A stretch of 64,000 nt of DNA, taken from assembly GCF_001642575.1 (NCBI RefSeq), contig NZ_LXNG01000002.1, positions 62,001 to 126,000 of the forward strand, read 5' to 3'. A program made the translations under genes and the position numbers. Under the pieces are notes generated by a model that saw nothing but the letters and a program-made list of their open reading frames with translations, was not told the origin of the DNA and did not search any database. Shown here piece after piece: positions 53,184 to 63,517 of this stretch; within the stretch, counting starts at the first letter, position 1; each line of letters opens with the position of its first letter. The DNA is from Xanthomonas floridensis (GTDB taxonomy: Bacteria > Pseudomonadota > Gammaproteobacteria > Xanthomonadales > Xanthomonadaceae).

Positions 53184-53876
53184 ATGAGCCCAGGAAACAC
53201 GACGGTTGTGACTACGACGGTACGTAACGCTACCCCTTCTCTGGCGCTGGACGCGGGCACGATCGAGCGTTTTCTGGCCCACAGCCACCGCAGGCGCTAT
53301 CCGACCCGGACCGATGTGTTCCGGCCCGGAGACCCGGCCGGCACCCTCTACTACGTGATCAGTGGCTCGGTGAGCATCATTGCCGAGGAAGATGACGATC
53401 GTGAGTTGGTGCTGGGCTACTTCGGCAGCGGCGAGTTCGTCGGCGAGATGGGGTTGTTCATCGAATCCGATACCCGCGAAGTGATCCTGCGCACCCGCAC
53501 CCAGTGCGAGTTGGCAGAGATCAGCTATGAGCGCCTGCAGCAGCTGTTTCAGACCAGCCTGTCCCCGGATGCCCCGCGAATCCTTTACGCCCTAGGTGTT
53601 CAGCTTTCAAAACGACTGCTCGACACCACAAGGAAAGCCAGCCGCCTGGCCTTCCTGGACGTGACCGACCGCATCGTGCGCACCCTGCACGATCTGTCCA
53701 AGGAGCCCGAGGCAATGAGCCACCCGCAGGGCACCCAGCTGCGCGTATCGCGGCAGGAGCTGGCACGCCTGGTCGGTTGCTCGCGCGAAATGGCCGGACG
53801 CGTGCTCAAGAAGCTGCAGGCCGACGGCCTGCTGCACGCACGCGGCAAGACCGTCGTGTTGTACGGCACGCGCTAA
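53184..53876 (+). CDS. clp: CRP-like global regulator Clp
   Basis: 230 residues, the known length of Xanthomonas Clp. The cyclic-nucleotide-binding domain (YVISGSVSIIAEEDDDRELV, LGYFGSGEFVGEMGLF) is followed by the dimer helix and HTH (VSRQELARLVGCSREMAGRV). In Xanthomonas, Clp controls virulence factors and is inactivated by c-di-GMP rather than activated by cAMP (family knowledge). The ATG at 53184 starts a family-typical Thr/Val-rich N-terminus. A terminator follows. Confidence 0.95.
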   Translation: MSPGNTTVVTTTVRNATPSLALDAGTIERFLAHSHRRRYPTRTDVFRPGDPAGTLYYVISGSVSIIAEEDDDRELVLGYFGSGEFVGEMGLFIESDTREVILRTRTQCELAEISYERLQQLFQTSLSPDAPRILYALGVQLSKRLLDTTRKASRLAFLDVTDRIVRTLHDLSKEPEAMSHPQGTQLRVSRQELARLVGCSREMAGRVLKKLQADGLLHARGKTVVLYGTR

Positions 53877-53889
53877 GTGGCTGAAGACC

Positions 53890-53922
53890 AACGGTCGATG
53901 CGGTTGCCGCATCGACCGTTTG
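53890..53922 (+). terminator. Hairpin terminator after clp
   Basis: Fourteen-bp perfect stem AACGGTCGATGCGG/CCGCATCGACCGTT with loop TTG, 13 bp past the clp stop. The T-run is weak. Confidence 0.75.
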
Positions 53923-54252
53923 TTCGATCGCGGTCATCTTTTGATCGCAATCCTCTCTGGAACGCGCCTCGCGACCTCATGCGTGGCCGTGGCCAGCGGC
54001 AACTTAAAGCCGGTGAACACGCCTTGAGCTTCAAGCACACGCCGGTAGGCACACCTTTGCGAGGCAGCCCCAGTCCGGCTCGCTGCCTGGACTCCTGCGC
54101 GTGGCCGGCCGGTCTGCAGATACTCTCCGCCCGCTGCGCGGCAGATGTGTCGCCGCTTGCACTAGTGTGCCAATCTCGGCACTTGCGCCCGTTTTGACAC
54201 CGATCTGCGTGTCGTCGCGACTTCCGCACCTGCCCCAAGGCGCCAGCGCGGT
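53923..54252. other. Gap between clp terminator and the HAD gene
   Basis: About 330 bp without a supported gene, convergent junction of clp and the trp cluster. Confidence 0.4.
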
Positions 54253-54969
54253 CTAGAGCGCCTTGCCACCGCGGTCGCGGCAACCCCAGTTGAGGATCGG
54301 CGTGCCCGCCGGCAGCACCTGACGGAACAGGTCCTCGCGATTGGCCTTGGGATTGACCACCACCGGTGCGCGCGCAGCTTTCAGCAGCGGCAGGTCCGCG
54401 GTGCTGTCCGAATAGGCGATGGCGATGTCGGCATAGCCGCGCTCGCGCAGCATGCGCATCTTTTCTTCGTTGTGGCAGTGGCGCCGCGCAGTGACCGCGC
54501 CCAGGCGCGGGCCGACCAGGCTGCCGATCACCGGCACGTCCTGATGCGCCACGAAGCCAAGAATGGCGCGCGCCAGCTCGGGCGGTGCGCCGGTAGCGAC
54601 CACCACGCGGTCGCCTGCGGCGCGATGCTCGGTGAACACCTTCAGCGCATGCGGCAGCAGGCGCTGCCGGATCTGCGCCTCATGCTTGAGCACGTAGGCA
54701 TCGATGAAGCGGTTGAACTCACGCGCGCGATGCAGGCCGAAGGTGGCAATCCAGACATAGCCGGACACACCGCGGCGGCGGGTGGGCAGCATGGCCACCA
54801 TCGGGCCCAGGATCGGCGAGGCCAGCAGCGCCACCAGCAGGCGCAACGGGTTGCGCTTGATTAACCAGGCAAACAGGTGGCTGCCGGAGTCACCGTCGTA
54901 CAGGGTGTGATCGAAGTCGAAGACCACCAGCGGTGCGTCTTCGCGCGGGGCAGGAAACGAGTCAGTCAT
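54253..54969 (-). CDS. HAD-superfamily phosphatase (subclass IB, SerB-like)
   Basis: 238 residues. HAD motif [14 protein letters not shown] (nucleophile Asp), motif [12 protein letters not shown] (Thr), Lys region in [10 protein letters not shown], motif [17 protein letters not shown]. Insert helices [19 protein letters not shown] resemble HAD-IB lipid/serine phosphatases. The start ATG 54969 overlaps the end of trpC by 8 bp, so it is probably the last gene of the trp cluster. Substrate unknown. Confidence 0.88.
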   Translation of the reverse strand: MTDSFPAPREDAPLVVFDFDHTLYDGDSGSHLFAWLIKRNPLRLLVALLASPILGPMVAMLPTRRRGVSGYVWIATFGLHRAREFNRFIDAYVLKHEAQIRQRLLPHALKVFTEHRAAGDRVVVATGAPPELARAILGFVAHQDVPVIGSLVGPRLGAVTARRHCHNEEKMRMLRERGYADIAIAYSDSTADLPLLKAARAPVVVNPKANREDLFRQVLPAGTPILNWGCRDRGGKAL

Positions 54970-55759
54970 GCGCAAAGAATAGCTGACGCAAGGACTCCCC
55001 CGGCTCGGCCGCGCGCATGAAGGTCTCGCCGACCAGAAACGCGTTCACACCATTGCGGCGCATCAATTGCACGTCGTCGGGGGTGACGATGCCACTTTCG
55101 GTGACCAGGATGCGATCGCGCGGCACCGCCGCGCGCATGTCCAGCGTGGTCTGCAGCGAGACCTCGAAGGTGCGCAGGTTGCGGTTGTTGATGCCGATCA
55201 GCGGCACCGGCACCTGCACCGCGCGCTCGAGCTCGTCGATATCGTGCACTTCCACCAGCACATCCAGCTCCAGCTGCATGGCCAGACCGGACAGCTCGGC
55301 CAGCTGCGCATCTTCCAGCGCCGAGACGATCAGCAGGATGCAGTCGGCTCCGAGCACACGCGCTTCGTAGACCTGGTACGGATCCACGGTGAAATCCTTG
55401 CGCAGCACCGGCAGCGTGCAGGCATCGCGCGCCTGCCGCAGATAGGCATCGGCGCCCTGGAAGAAGTCCACGTCGGTCAGCACCGACAGGCAGCTGGCGC
55501 CGCCGAATTCGTAGCTGACCGCAATATCGGCGGGATGAAAATCGGGCCGGATCACGCCCTTGGACGGGCTGGCCTTCTTCACTTCGGCGATCACGGCCGC
55601 GTCGCCGGCCGCGATGCTGGCCTGCATGGCCGCGGCAAAGCCGCGGGTGGGCGGCAGATCGGCGCAACGTGCGACCAGCTCGGCCAGCGGCACGCGCGCG
55701 CTGCGCTCGGCGACTTCTTCGGCCTTGCGGGCAAGGATGGTATTGAGGATGTCGCTCAT
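54962..55759 (-). CDS. trpC: Indole-3-glycerol phosphate synthase
   Basis: 265 residues from ATG 55759. TIM-barrel motifs [80 protein letters not shown] and [12 protein letters not shown]. It closes the indole ring in tryptophan synthesis. It lies 137 bp after trpD and overlaps the HAD gene by 8 bp. Confidence 0.97.
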   Translation of the reverse strand: MSDILNTILARKAEEVAERSARVPLAELVARCADLPPTRGFAAAMQASIAAGDAAVIAEVKKASPSKGVIRPDFHPADIAVSYEFGGASCLSVLTDVDFFQGADAYLRQARDACTLPVLRKDFTVDPYQVYEARVLGADCILLIVSALEDAQLAELSGLAMQLELDVLVEVHDIDELERAVQVPVPLIGINNRNLRTFEVSLQTTLDMRAAVPRDRILVTESGIVTPDDVQLMRRNGVNAFLVGETFMRAAEPGESLRQLFFAHD

Positions 55760-55896
55760 CGTGTGGGGTCCTGGCGGGCGGGCATTATCGGTCAAGAGGG
55801 CCATGGCGCGCTGCGCTGGCGCGCCAGCGCACGCGGGTAACGGCGGATGGCAAGGATGCCACCGCTCCCACATCTAGCCGTTGCCCCAGCGCGCGA

Positions 55897-56934
55897 TCAC
55901 GCCTGCGCGGCGATCTGGCGGGTGAAGGCCACATAGGCCTCTAGCCTGGCGCGGGCCGAGCCATCGGCCAGCACGGCCCGCGCACGCGCGACACCGTCGG
56001 CAATGCTGTCGGCCACGCCGGCCACATACAGCGCAGCGCCGGCGTTGAGCGCGACGATGTCCAGTGCCGGGCCGGGGATGTTGTCCAGCACGTGCAGCAA
56101 CATCGTGCGCGATTCGGCCGCATCGGCCACCTTGAGGTTGCGGCTGGCCGACATCGCAATGCCGAAGTCTTCCGGGTGCACCTCGTACTCGCGCACCTGG
56201 CCATCGCGCAGTTCGCCGACCAACGTGCCAGCGCCGAGCGAGAGCTCGTCCATGCCGTCGCGCCCCCACACCACCAATGCACGCTCGGCGCCCAGCTCCT
56301 GCAGCACGCGCGCCTGGATACCGACCAGATCCGGGTGGAACACGCCCATCAGGATACTGGGCGAGCCGGCCGGGTTGGTCAGCGGCCCGAGGATGTTGAA
56401 GATGGTGCGCACGCCCATTTCGCGACGCACAGGGGCCACCACCTTCATGGCCGGGTGATGCACCGGCGCATACATGAAGCCGATGCCGGTCTGCGCCAGC
56501 GATGCGGCCACCTGCTCGGGCTGCAGCTCGATCACTGCGCCCAGCGCCTCCAGCGCATCGGCGCTGCCGGATTTGGATGACACGCTGCGATTGCCGTGCT
56601 TGGCCACCTTGGCACCGGCAGCGGCGGCAACGAACATCGCGCAGGTGGAGATGTTGAAGGTGTGCGAGCCATCGCCGCCGGTGCCGACGATATCGACCAT
56701 GTGCCGGCGATCGCTCACCTCCACGCGGCGCGAGAACTCGCGCATCACGGTGGCAGCGCCGGCGATCTCGCCGATGGTCTCCTTCTTGACCCGCAACCCG
56801 GTGAGGATGGCGGCGACCATCATGTCCGACACCTCGCCACGCATGATCTGCCGCATCAGCTCGACCATTTCGTCATGGAAGATTTCGCGGTGTTCGATGG
56901 TGCGTTGCAGGGCTTCTTGCGGGGTGATGGGCAT
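55897..56934 (-). CDS. trpD: Anthranilate phosphoribosyltransferase
   Basis: 345 residues. [19 protein letters not shown] (PRPP-binding loop), [54 protein letters not shown] and [12 protein letters not shown] are all diagnostic. It transfers phosphoribose to anthranilate. It is separated from trpG upstream by a flavin reductase gene. Confidence 0.97.
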   Translation of the reverse strand: MPITPQEALQRTIEHREIFHDEMVELMRQIMRGEVSDMMVAAILTGLRVKKETIGEIAGAATVMREFSRRVEVSDRRHMVDIVGTGGDGSHTFNISTCAMFVAAAAGAKVAKHGNRSVSSKSGSADALEALGAVIELQPEQVAASLAQTGIGFMYAPVHHPAMKVVAPVRREMGVRTIFNILGPLTNPAGSPSILMGVFHPDLVGIQARVLQELGAERALVVWGRDGMDELSLGAGTLVGELRDGQVREYEVHPEDFGIAMSASRNLKVADAAESRTMLLHVLDNIPGPALDIVALNAGAALYVAGVADSIADGVARARAVLADGSARARLEAYVAFTRQIAAQA

Positions 56935-57053
56935 GGGACGACCGTGGGGAACATAAAGGAGGAAAGGGCGTGCGGCAGTGGATCAGCTTGCGCCAGTGAC
57001 CCGCATGCGTCGTGCGCTGCAGACATGGACAAATGCGAACCCTGCCAACGGAT

Positions 57054-57686
57054 TCATTGACCCGGGCGCTGCATCCGGAAGCGCGCCTGCGGCAGCACTT
57101 CGAAATAATCTGCCGGGCCACCGGCCCGCAGAATGGTCTGCACCCTGGCCGGGTCGTAGACGCCGTCATCGAGCGCGGCATGCGCAAGATGCACGCCTAC
57201 CACTTCGCCAAGCACCAACCAGGTTTCCACGGCCTGACCGCTTGCGCTGTGCAGCTGCAGCAGCTGACTCAACCGGCACTCGAAACTGACCGGGCTTGCC
57301 GCGACACGCGGCGCATCGATCACCCGCGACGGCGCCATCTGCAACCCTGCGAGCGCGAACTCGTCGACCTCCGACGGCACCATCGCCGCGCTTGCGTTCA
57401 TCGCCTCGGCCAGCGGGCGCGTGGCCAGATTCCAGGTGAACTGGCCGGTCGCTTCGATATTACGCAGGCTGTCCTTGCGCCCGATGCTGGCAAAACCGAC
57501 GATCGGCGGGGTGTAGTTGAAGGCGTTGAAGAAGCTATACGGCGCCAGATTGGCGATGCCCTCGGCGCTGCGCGAGCCGATCCAGCCGATCGGGCGCGGG
57601 CCGACGATGGCATTGAACGGGTCGTGCGGCAGCCCGTGGCCTTGCGCCGGTTCGTAGAAGTGCATGCTGTCATTGGACGTGTTCAT
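57054..57686 (-). CDS. Flavin reductase-like FMN-binding split-barrel protein
   Basis: 210 residues from ATG 57686. PFNAIVGPRPIGWIGSRSAE, NLAPYSFFNAFNYTPPIVGF and DSLRNIEATGQFTWNLATRP are typical of the flavin-reductase-like domain (DIM6/NTAB). Such proteins bind FMN and reduce flavins or serve as oxidoreductases. It lies between trpG and trpD on the same strand. A direct role in tryptophan synthesis is not established. Confidence 0.88.
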   Translation of the reverse strand: MNTSNDSMHFYEPAQGHGLPHDPFNAIVGPRPIGWIGSRSAEGIANLAPYSFFNAFNYTPPIVGFASIGRKDSLRNIEATGQFTWNLATRPLAEAMNASAAMVPSEVDEFALAGLQMAPSRVIDAPRVAASPVSFECRLSQLLQLHSASGQAVETWLVLGEVVGVHLAHAALDDGVYDPARVQTILRAGGPADYFEVLPQARFRMQRPGQ

Positions 57687-57885
57687 CGCGAAGCGACCTT
57701 GGGTAATTGCGAGGCACGCAGGCCTTGCTCGGCGAGGCAGCGATGTCTGCATGCGGCAGTGAAGCCGTCAGCGATCCACTGCGCCTTGCGCTGTCGGCAG
57801 CCGTGCCGGCGCCGGTACCGCGCCCGTGCATGGATGCCGATGCAGGCCGCGCCGCTGGCGGAAACATGCATCGCGCGCATCGCGA

Positions 57886-58464
57886 TCAACGCTCCAGGAA
57901 GTTTTTCAGCAGGGCATGCCCGTGCTGGGTCAGGATCGACTCGGGATGGAACTGCACGCCTTCCACCGGGAATTGGCGATGGCGCAGGCCCATGATTTCT
58001 TCCATCGAGCCATCCGGATTCTCGGTCCAGGCAGTGACTTCCAGCGCATCCGGCAGCGTGGTCTTGTCCACCACCAGCGAGTGGTAGCGCGTGGCCTCGT
58101 AGCTGTCCGGCAGGCCGGCGAACACGCCCTTGCCCTCGTGGCGGATCGGCGAGGTCTTGCCATGCATGATGTTGCCGGCGCGGATCACATCGCCGCCGTA
58201 GACCTGGCCGATGCTCTGGTGCCCCAGGCACACGCCCAGGATCGGCGTGGTCTGGCCCAGCCGTTTGATCAGCTGCAGCGAAATGCCTGCCTCGTTGGGC
58301 GTGCAGGGGCCAGGCGAAATCACGATGCGCTCGGGCTTGAGCGCAGCGATCTCATCGACGCTCATCGCATCGTTGCGCACCACCGTGACCTCGGCACCCA
58401 GCGCCTGCAGGTACTGCACAAGGTTGTAGGTGAAGCTGTCGTAGTTATCGAGCATCAGCAGCAT
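57886..58464 (-). CDS. trpG: Anthranilate synthase component II (glutamine amidotransferase)
   Basis: 192 residues. [20 protein letters not shown] start, [14 protein letters not shown], catalytic Cys in [15 protein letters not shown], His-Glu in [15 protein letters not shown]. It supplies ammonia to TrpE. Gaps are 10 bp to the SIMPL gene upstream and about 200 bp to the flavin reductase downstream. Confidence 0.96.
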   Translation of the reverse strand: MLLMLDNYDSFTYNLVQYLQALGAEVTVVRNDAMSVDEIAALKPERIVISPGPCTPNEAGISLQLIKRLGQTTPILGVCLGHQSIGQVYGGDVIRAGNIMHGKTSPIRHEGKGVFAGLPDSYEATRYHSLVVDKTTLPDALEVTAWTENPDGSMEEIMGLRHRQFPVEGVQFHPESILTQHGHALLKNFLER

Positions 58465-58474
58465 GGCAAGGGAC

Positions 58475-59257
58475 TCATTGCGCGATCAGGAAGACCGCAT
58501 AGATGTTTTCGGTGTAGGTGATGGTGCCGGTCAGCAGGCTTTCGCCCACGCCCTGCACGCCAGCGGCCGGCGCAGGCGGCGGCGGTGGGGCCGGCGGCGA
58601 TGGCGGAGAGACCACCGAACCCGGCCTTGGCGCATTGGGCGCCGACCAGGTGCCTGCTTCGACACCGTAGGCAAAGCTGGGGGCAACATCGGAGATGCTG
58701 TAGATCCCGCCAAGCCGCACACCGTAGGCGGCGGCAAGCCCCTGCGCAGATTCGCGCGACTGCGTGGCGGCTTCGCGCTTAAGTTCTGCACGCAGGGCGG
58801 CGGCATCGGCGTAGCCGGTCTGCATCGACAGCACCTGCACGTTTTCGTTGGCATCCAAGCCACCAAGGAAGGCACGCACATCCTTTAAAGATGTAAATGT
58901 GCCGCGGATCTTGCGCTCCACCCGGGTGCCCTCGAAGACGGACTTTCCCGCCTCATAACGTGACTGCGGCGCGATCGACAACGCGGAGGCATACAGCGAA
59001 TCCTTCAGCACATGGTTGCGTTGCAATCCGTCCAGGACCACGCGTGCGCGCTCCTCCACAAACTTGCGCGCCAGATCCGGCTGTAGTTCGGTCTTGCTAA
59101 CCTTGAGATCGATGATGAACCGGTCCGGATCAACGGTGCGGAATGCCTGCCCTTTCACCAGCAAATGCGGTTGCGATGGCAAGGTATTGATCTGCGCCGA
59201 TGCCATCGCGGGCCACAGCAGAGCGCCAGCGAGCATCCAACCTGCGAGTCTTTTCAT
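58475..59257 (-). CDS. SIMPL (DUF541) domain secreted protein
   Basis: 260 residues from ATG 59257, preferred because AAGG lies 8-9 nt upstream; two earlier in-frame ATGs overlap the previous gene. Signal peptide [20 protein letters not shown] is followed by a SIMPL/DUF541 domain ([52 protein letters not shown]) and a proline-rich stretch ([13 protein letters not shown]). It is a periplasmic protein of unknown role, lying between a threonine aldolase and trpG. Confidence 0.87.
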   Translation of the reverse strand: MKRLAGWMLAGALLWPAMASAQINTLPSQPHLLVKGQAFRTVDPDRFIIDLKVSKTELQPDLARKFVEERARVVLDGLQRNHVLKDSLYASALSIAPQSRYEAGKSVFEGTRVERKIRGTFTSLKDVRAFLGGLDANENVQVLSMQTGYADAAALRAELKREAATQSRESAQGLAAAYGVRLGGIYSISDVAPSFAYGVEAGTWSAPNAPRPGSVVSPPSPPAPPPPPAPAAGVQGVGESLLTGTITYTENIYAVFLIAQ

Positions 59258-59262
59258 TGTCA

Positions 59263-60351
59263 TCATCCTTGTGCCCTGGAAACGGCCCTGAGTGTGGGAT
59301 CTCGCAAAAGTGCCGCCACATCCGCACACAGGCGATCGACCGCATCGGCCGTGGTCGCCCACGATGTGACGAAGCGAATGACCAGGCGCCCATCGCTGCG
59401 CGTTTCCCAGCGTTCGAAGTCGTAGCGGCGTGCGATCTGCTCGGCCTGCTGGGCGGTGACGGCAATGAATTGCTGGTTGGTCGGCGAGTCGCTGGTGAAT
59501 TCCACGCCCGCTGCCAGCAGGCCGGCGCGCAGGCGCTGCGCCATGGCGTTGGCATGTGCGGCCAGTTCGAAGAACAAGCCGTCTTCGAATAACGCCGCAA
59601 ATTGCGCGCCGAGCACCATGCCCTTGGCCAGCAGCGCGCCACGTTGCTTGATGAGGTAACGCAGATCGGCCTGCAAGGCGGGGTTGATCACGACCAAGGC
59701 TTCGCCGAGCAGCGCACCGTTCTTGGTGCCACCGATGTAGAACGCATCGGTGAGCGCGGCAATGCCCGGCAGATCCAGATCGTTGCCGGTGGCGGTGAGC
59801 GCTGCGCCCAGCCGCGCGCCATCCAGATACAGCAGCAGATCGCGTTCGCGACAGAAGCGCGACAACGCTTCGAGCTCGGCACGCGTGTAGATGGTGCCGC
59901 TTTCGGTGCTGTTGGAGAGATAGACCAGCCGCGGCTGCACCATGTGCTCGTTGCTATGCACCGCAAGCACTGGCTGGATCAATGCCGGCGTCAGCTTGTC
60001 GTGCAGCGCCGGGACGGTGAGCACCTTGTGGCCGGTGGCTTCGATGGCACCGGTCTCGTGGGTGGCGATGTGCCCGGCTTCGACCGCAATCACCGCCTGA
60101 TGCGGGCGCAGGAACGCGCTGATCGCAATCAGGTTGGTCTGCGTGCCGCCCACCAGCAACTGCACGGCGGCCTGCGGCTGCGCGATGGCGCCGCGAATCA
60201 ATGCCGCAGCACGTTCGCTATGCCGATCGGTGCCATAGCCGCCGTTCTGCTCGGCGCTGGCCTGCGTCAAGGCCTGCAAGACGCGCGGATGCGCGCCTTC
60301 GCTGTAATCGTTGCGAAAGCTGATGCGCGCAGCGCTGCCCTGCCCGTCCAT
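59263..60351 (-). CDS. Low-specificity L-threonine aldolase-like PLP enzyme
   Basis: 362 residues from ATG 60351. Beta-eliminating lyase/threonine aldolase fold: RISFRNDYSEGAHPRVLQAL, GGTQTNLIAISAFL, YLSNSTESGTIYTRAELEAL, LDGARLGAALTA, with the PLP lysine in YIGGTKNGALLGE. It cleaves threonine to glycine and acetaldehyde in relatives. Its start overlaps the trpE stop by 1 bp (TGATG), so it is translationally coupled to trpE. Confidence 0.92.
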   Translation of the reverse strand: MDGQGSAARISFRNDYSEGAHPRVLQALTQASAEQNGGYGTDRHSERAAALIRGAIAQPQAAVQLLVGGTQTNLIAISAFLRPHQAVIAVEAGHIATHETGAIEATGHKVLTVPALHDKLTPALIQPVLAVHSNEHMVQPRLVYLSNSTESGTIYTRAELEALSRFCRERDLLLYLDGARLGAALTATGNDLDLPGIAALTDAFYIGGTKNGALLGEALVVINPALQADLRYLIKQRGALLAKGMVLGAQFAALFEDGLFFELAAHANAMAQRLRAGLLAAGVEFTSDSPTNQQFIAVTAQQAEQIARRYDFERWETRSDGRLVIRFVTSWATTADAVDRLCADVAALLRDPTLRAVSRAQG

Positions 60352-61826
60352 CACAGCCCCTTGGCGGCCTGAGCGACGGCGCGAAACAGCGCCCGGCCCT
60401 TGTTCATGGTCTCCTGCCATTCCAGGTCCGGATCGGAGTCGTAGACCACGCCGCCGCCGGCCTGCACGTACAGATAGCCGTCCTGGATCACCGCCGTGCG
60501 GATCGCAATCGCAGTGTCGGCATCGCCGTGCCAGCCGATATAGCCGACCGCGCCGGAGTAGACGTTGCGCTTGACCGGCTCCAGCTCACGGATGATTTCC
60601 AGCGCGCGGATCTTCGGTGCGCCGCTGACGGTACCGGCCGGGAAGGTGGCGCGCAGCACGTCGCTGTAATTGAGGCCGGCCTTGAGCGTGCCGGTGACCT
60701 CGCTGACGATATGCATGACGTGGCTATAGCGTTCGATGACGAACTGCTCGCCCACCTTGACCGTGCCCGGTTCGGCGACGCGACCGACATCGTTGCGGCC
60801 CAGATCGATCAGCATCACGTGCTCGGCGCGCTCTTTCGGGTCGGCCAGCAATTCTTCTTCCAGCGCCTTGTCCAGCTCCGGCGTTGCGCCGCGCGGGCGG
60901 GTGCCTGCAATGGGCCGCACCGTGACCACGCCATCGCGCAGGCGCGCCAGGATTTCCGGCGACGAGCCCACCACCTGGGTGCCGCCGACATCCAGAAAAT
61001 ACATGTACGGCGAGGGATTCAACGCACGCAAGGCGCGATACACATCCACCGGACGCGCACGGAACGGCACCCGCAACCGCTGCGAGGGCACCACCTGGAA
61101 GATGTCGCCGGCGCGCACGTATTCCTGTGCCTTGCGCACTACCGCGTGGTACTGCTCGCGGGTAAACGAGGAATGGAAATCCGATTCGTCGATGGCGTCG
61201 GAAATCTGCGCCTGCGGATAGCCGGCGCCGCCCTGACGCAGGCGGTGCGCCAGCTCGTCCAGTCGGCGGTTGGCGCGCACATAGGCCTGCGGCTGACGCG
61301 GGTCGGCATGCACGATCAGGTACAGCCGGCCCTTGAGGTTGTCGAACACCGCCAGCTCTTCGGAGAGCATCAGCAGGATGTCGGGCGTGCCCAATTCGTC
61401 GGGCTTGTCGCCAGTGCCCAGGCGCGGCTCGATGTACTGGATGCACTCGAAGCCGAACCAGCCGACCAGCCCACCAGTGAAGCCGGGCAGGCCATCGAGT
61501 TGCGGCACCGAATGCTCGGCACGCAGTGCATCCACTTCGGCCAGCGGTTCGGCGACCTGCCGGGTGTCGATGACTTCGCCGTGTTCGCTGACCTCCAGCG
61601 TGTGACCGCGGAAGCTGTACACGCGCCGTGCCGGCAGGCCGATGATGGAATAGCGCCCGAAGCGCTCACCGCCTTCGACAGACTCAAACAAATAGGTGTA
61701 GGCGCCGTCGGCGAGCTTCAGATAGACCGACAGTGGCGTGTCCAGGTCGGACAGCACTTCGCGGACAACGGGGATACGGGTGTGACCTTCAGCGGCCTGG
61801 CGCTGGAACTGCTCTGCAGTGATCAA
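60351..61826 (-). CDS. trpE: Anthranilate synthase component I
   Basis: 491 residues from TTG 61826, with GGAAGGAAA 6-9 nt upstream; an earlier TTG at 61871 lacks a ribosome binding site. Regulatory N-terminus [20 protein letters not shown] (Trp-feedback region), then catalytic motifs [69 protein letters not shown] and [15 protein letters not shown]. It makes anthranilate from chorismate with TrpG. It is the first gene of the trp cluster. Confidence 0.97.
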   Translation of the reverse strand: MITAEQFQRQAAEGHTRIPVVREVLSDLDTPLSVYLKLADGAYTYLFESVEGGERFGRYSIIGLPARRVYSFRGHTLEVSEHGEVIDTRQVAEPLAEVDALRAEHSVPQLDGLPGFTGGLVGWFGFECIQYIEPRLGTGDKPDELGTPDILLMLSEELAVFDNLKGRLYLIVHADPRQPQAYVRANRRLDELAHRLRQGGAGYPQAQISDAIDESDFHSSFTREQYHAVVRKAQEYVRAGDIFQVVPSQRLRVPFRARPVDVYRALRALNPSPYMYFLDVGGTQVVGSSPEILARLRDGVVTVRPIAGTRPRGATPELDKALEEELLADPKERAEHVMLIDLGRNDVGRVAEPGTVKVGEQFVIERYSHVMHIVSEVTGTLKAGLNYSDVLRATFPAGTVSGAPKIRALEIIRELEPVKRNVYSGAVGYIGWHGDADTAIAIRTAVIQDGYLYVQAGGGVVYDSDPDLEWQETMNKGRALFRAVAQAAKGL

Positions 61827-62311
61827 GACGACTTTCCTTCCGGGACTCTGTGGCGGGGCGGACGACGGCAACGGGCCACCATCGCCACCAGCGGCGAGCG
61901 GAAGAGAAGGAGCGTGGGGTCGTCAGGCGGGACACGCGACTACTGTAGCGCAACTGCACGCCCAGGGCAGCAGCCTGGGGCGAACACGGTTCGAATTGCG
62001 AAAACGGGCTTGGAGTTGTCCGGTGCGTCGTTTGCGCATTGATTGACGTCAGAGGCGGGCAACATGCGTCTTGCTGCCTGGCCGGGGATTGGCGTCGTGC
62101 GCCGCAGGAGGTTTTACGTTGGAGCTCGGGTCATGGCGGCGGCTTGAATGGCGGCGCAGGGACCCTCACCCCAACCCTCTCCCTCGGCGAAAGAGGCTTT
62201 CAGCCGCATGCTGCCGTCGCTCCGATTGTGACGCCGCTACTGCGCCTCTACCGGCGTTGACATGCATACACAAACCAAGGCAACCGCATACCGACGCAGC
62301 CTGTCACGCTC
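61827..62311. promoter_or_regulatory. trpE upstream region with Trp-rich short frame and dispersed repeat
   Basis: On the minus strand a TACAGT (-10-like) lies at 61947-61942, and a short frame from GTG 61935 contains Trp-Trp-Arg-Trp-Trp (61890-61876) shortly before trpE. No U-tract terminator follows it. Farther upstream, CTCACCCCAACCCTCTCCCT (62166) is a common Xanthomonas intergenic repeat. Confidence 0.4.
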
Positions 62312-62338
62312 TTCCGATTCCCGATTCCCGATTCCCAG
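62312..62338 (-). repeat. GGGAATC heptamer repeat after the lipid kinase gene
   Basis: CGATTCCCGATTCCCGATTC on the plus strand, i.e. three to four GGGAATC units just past the stop of the minus-strand kinase gene. Confidence 0.9.
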
Positions 62339-62340
62339 CC

Positions 62341-63270
62341 TCACCCACCAATCAGCGGACACTCTGCGGGCAAATGCATCCGCAACCGCGCCGGCACGCA
62401 GTCGATGCGGAACTGCAACGCGGTCTCCGGCTCGCCGTCCAGGTTCAGCGTGAGCGGCTGATGCGAAGCGATCTCCAGCCACGGCAGCCGGGCGCGCACG
62501 GCCACCCGTTCGAGCGCCGCCTGCTTGCCGCTGGTCACCAGGGTGCCGAGCGTGGCGGCTACCTCGCCGTTGAGTGCGGGCACGATGGTGACGTCGAGCA
62601 AGCCATCGTCGATCAGCGCATCCGGGCACAGCGCCTGGCCCCCACCGGCCTGGCGCCCGTTGCCCAGGCCAAGCGCGATGAACTCGCCTTCCCAGCTGAA
62701 GTCCGGGCCGCTGAAGCGTGCGCTGATCGGGTCGATCCGGCCCAGCCGCGACATGCCGGTGATCAGGTAGGCCAGCCCGCCGAGCATCTTCTTCAGGCCT
62801 TCGTCGGTTTCCACGGTGACCTGGGTGCCGAACCCGCCACTGGCAACATTGGCACACCAGTGCGGCCCGTGCGCGGTGTCCAGCCGCAGCAGGTCGATCG
62901 CCTGCGCCGGGCGGCTGGCGATCAGATCGAGCGCGTCGACGGGTTCGATGGGGATGTTCGCGGCCGTGGCGAAGTCGTTGGCGGTGCCCAGCGGCACCAG
63001 GCCCAGCGAGGGCAACGTGGCGGCATCGCCCTGGTGATGGGCAAGCGCGGCGGCCACTTCGCTCAGCGTGCCATCCCCGCCAGCGGCCACCACGGTGTGC
63101 ACGCCGTCGGCCACTGCTTCGGCGACATAGCGCTCGGCGTCGCCTTCTTCCCAGGTGACCCGTACCTCCAGCTGGACGCCGCGCTCACGCAGGCTGCGCA
63201 CCGCCTGGCGCACGTCCTCGTTGTCGGTGGACTTGCCGTTGAGGATCAATCGCCAGTGGGACGGAGCCAT
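62341..63270 (-). CDS. yegS: Diacylglycerol/lipid kinase YegS-like
   Basis: 309 residues from ATG 63270. The DAGK catalytic domain has [40 protein letters not shown] (GGDGT nucleotide motif), [19 protein letters not shown] and [12 protein letters not shown]. The C-terminal half is the beta-rich domain of YegS. It phosphorylates a lipid, probably phosphatidylglycerol or diacylglycerol. It is monocistronic and followed by a heptamer repeat. Confidence 0.93.
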   Translation of the reverse strand: MAPSHWRLILNGKSTDNEDVRQAVRSLRERGVQLEVRVTWEEGDAERYVAEAVADGVHTVVAAGGDGTLSEVAAALAHHQGDAATLPSLGLVPLGTANDFATAANIPIEPVDALDLIASRPAQAIDLLRLDTAHGPHWCANVASGGFGTQVTVETDEGLKKMLGGLAYLITGMSRLGRIDPISARFSGPDFSWEGEFIALGLGNGRQAGGGQALCPDALIDDGLLDVTIVPALNGEVAATLGTLVTSGKQAALERVAVRARLPWLEIASHQPLTLNLDGEPETALQFRIDCVPARLRMHLPAECPLIGG

Positions 63271-63441
63271 GCGCACTGCCGATGATGGAATAAGGGTGAT
63301 GGGAGGCTAGCAGCGGGTGGATGCGTGAATCGTGAATACGCGCACTGCCCTGGCTGTCATGCCTGTGTCATCGCCGACCCGGAGCATGGAAGGCCATAGC
63401 AGGGACGACGGGCGGAGGCAGGATCAGCCTCCAATTTTCTT

Positions 63442-63474
63442 GAAGGCCGCTCCGCTGGGGCGGCCTTCCTTTTG
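63442..63474. terminator. Hairpin between the lipid kinase and acetyltransferase genes
   Basis: Nine-bp stem GAAGGCCGC/GCGGCCTTC with loop TCCGCTGGG, followed on the plus strand by CTTTTG. Both neighbouring genes are on the minus strand, so which transcript it serves is unclear; it lies 43 bp past the acetyltransferase stop. Confidence 0.55.
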
Positions 63475-63517
63475 TCGGGCAGTTGCACGGCGCCTGAGCG
63501 CAGTGCAGCGTCTGCGC

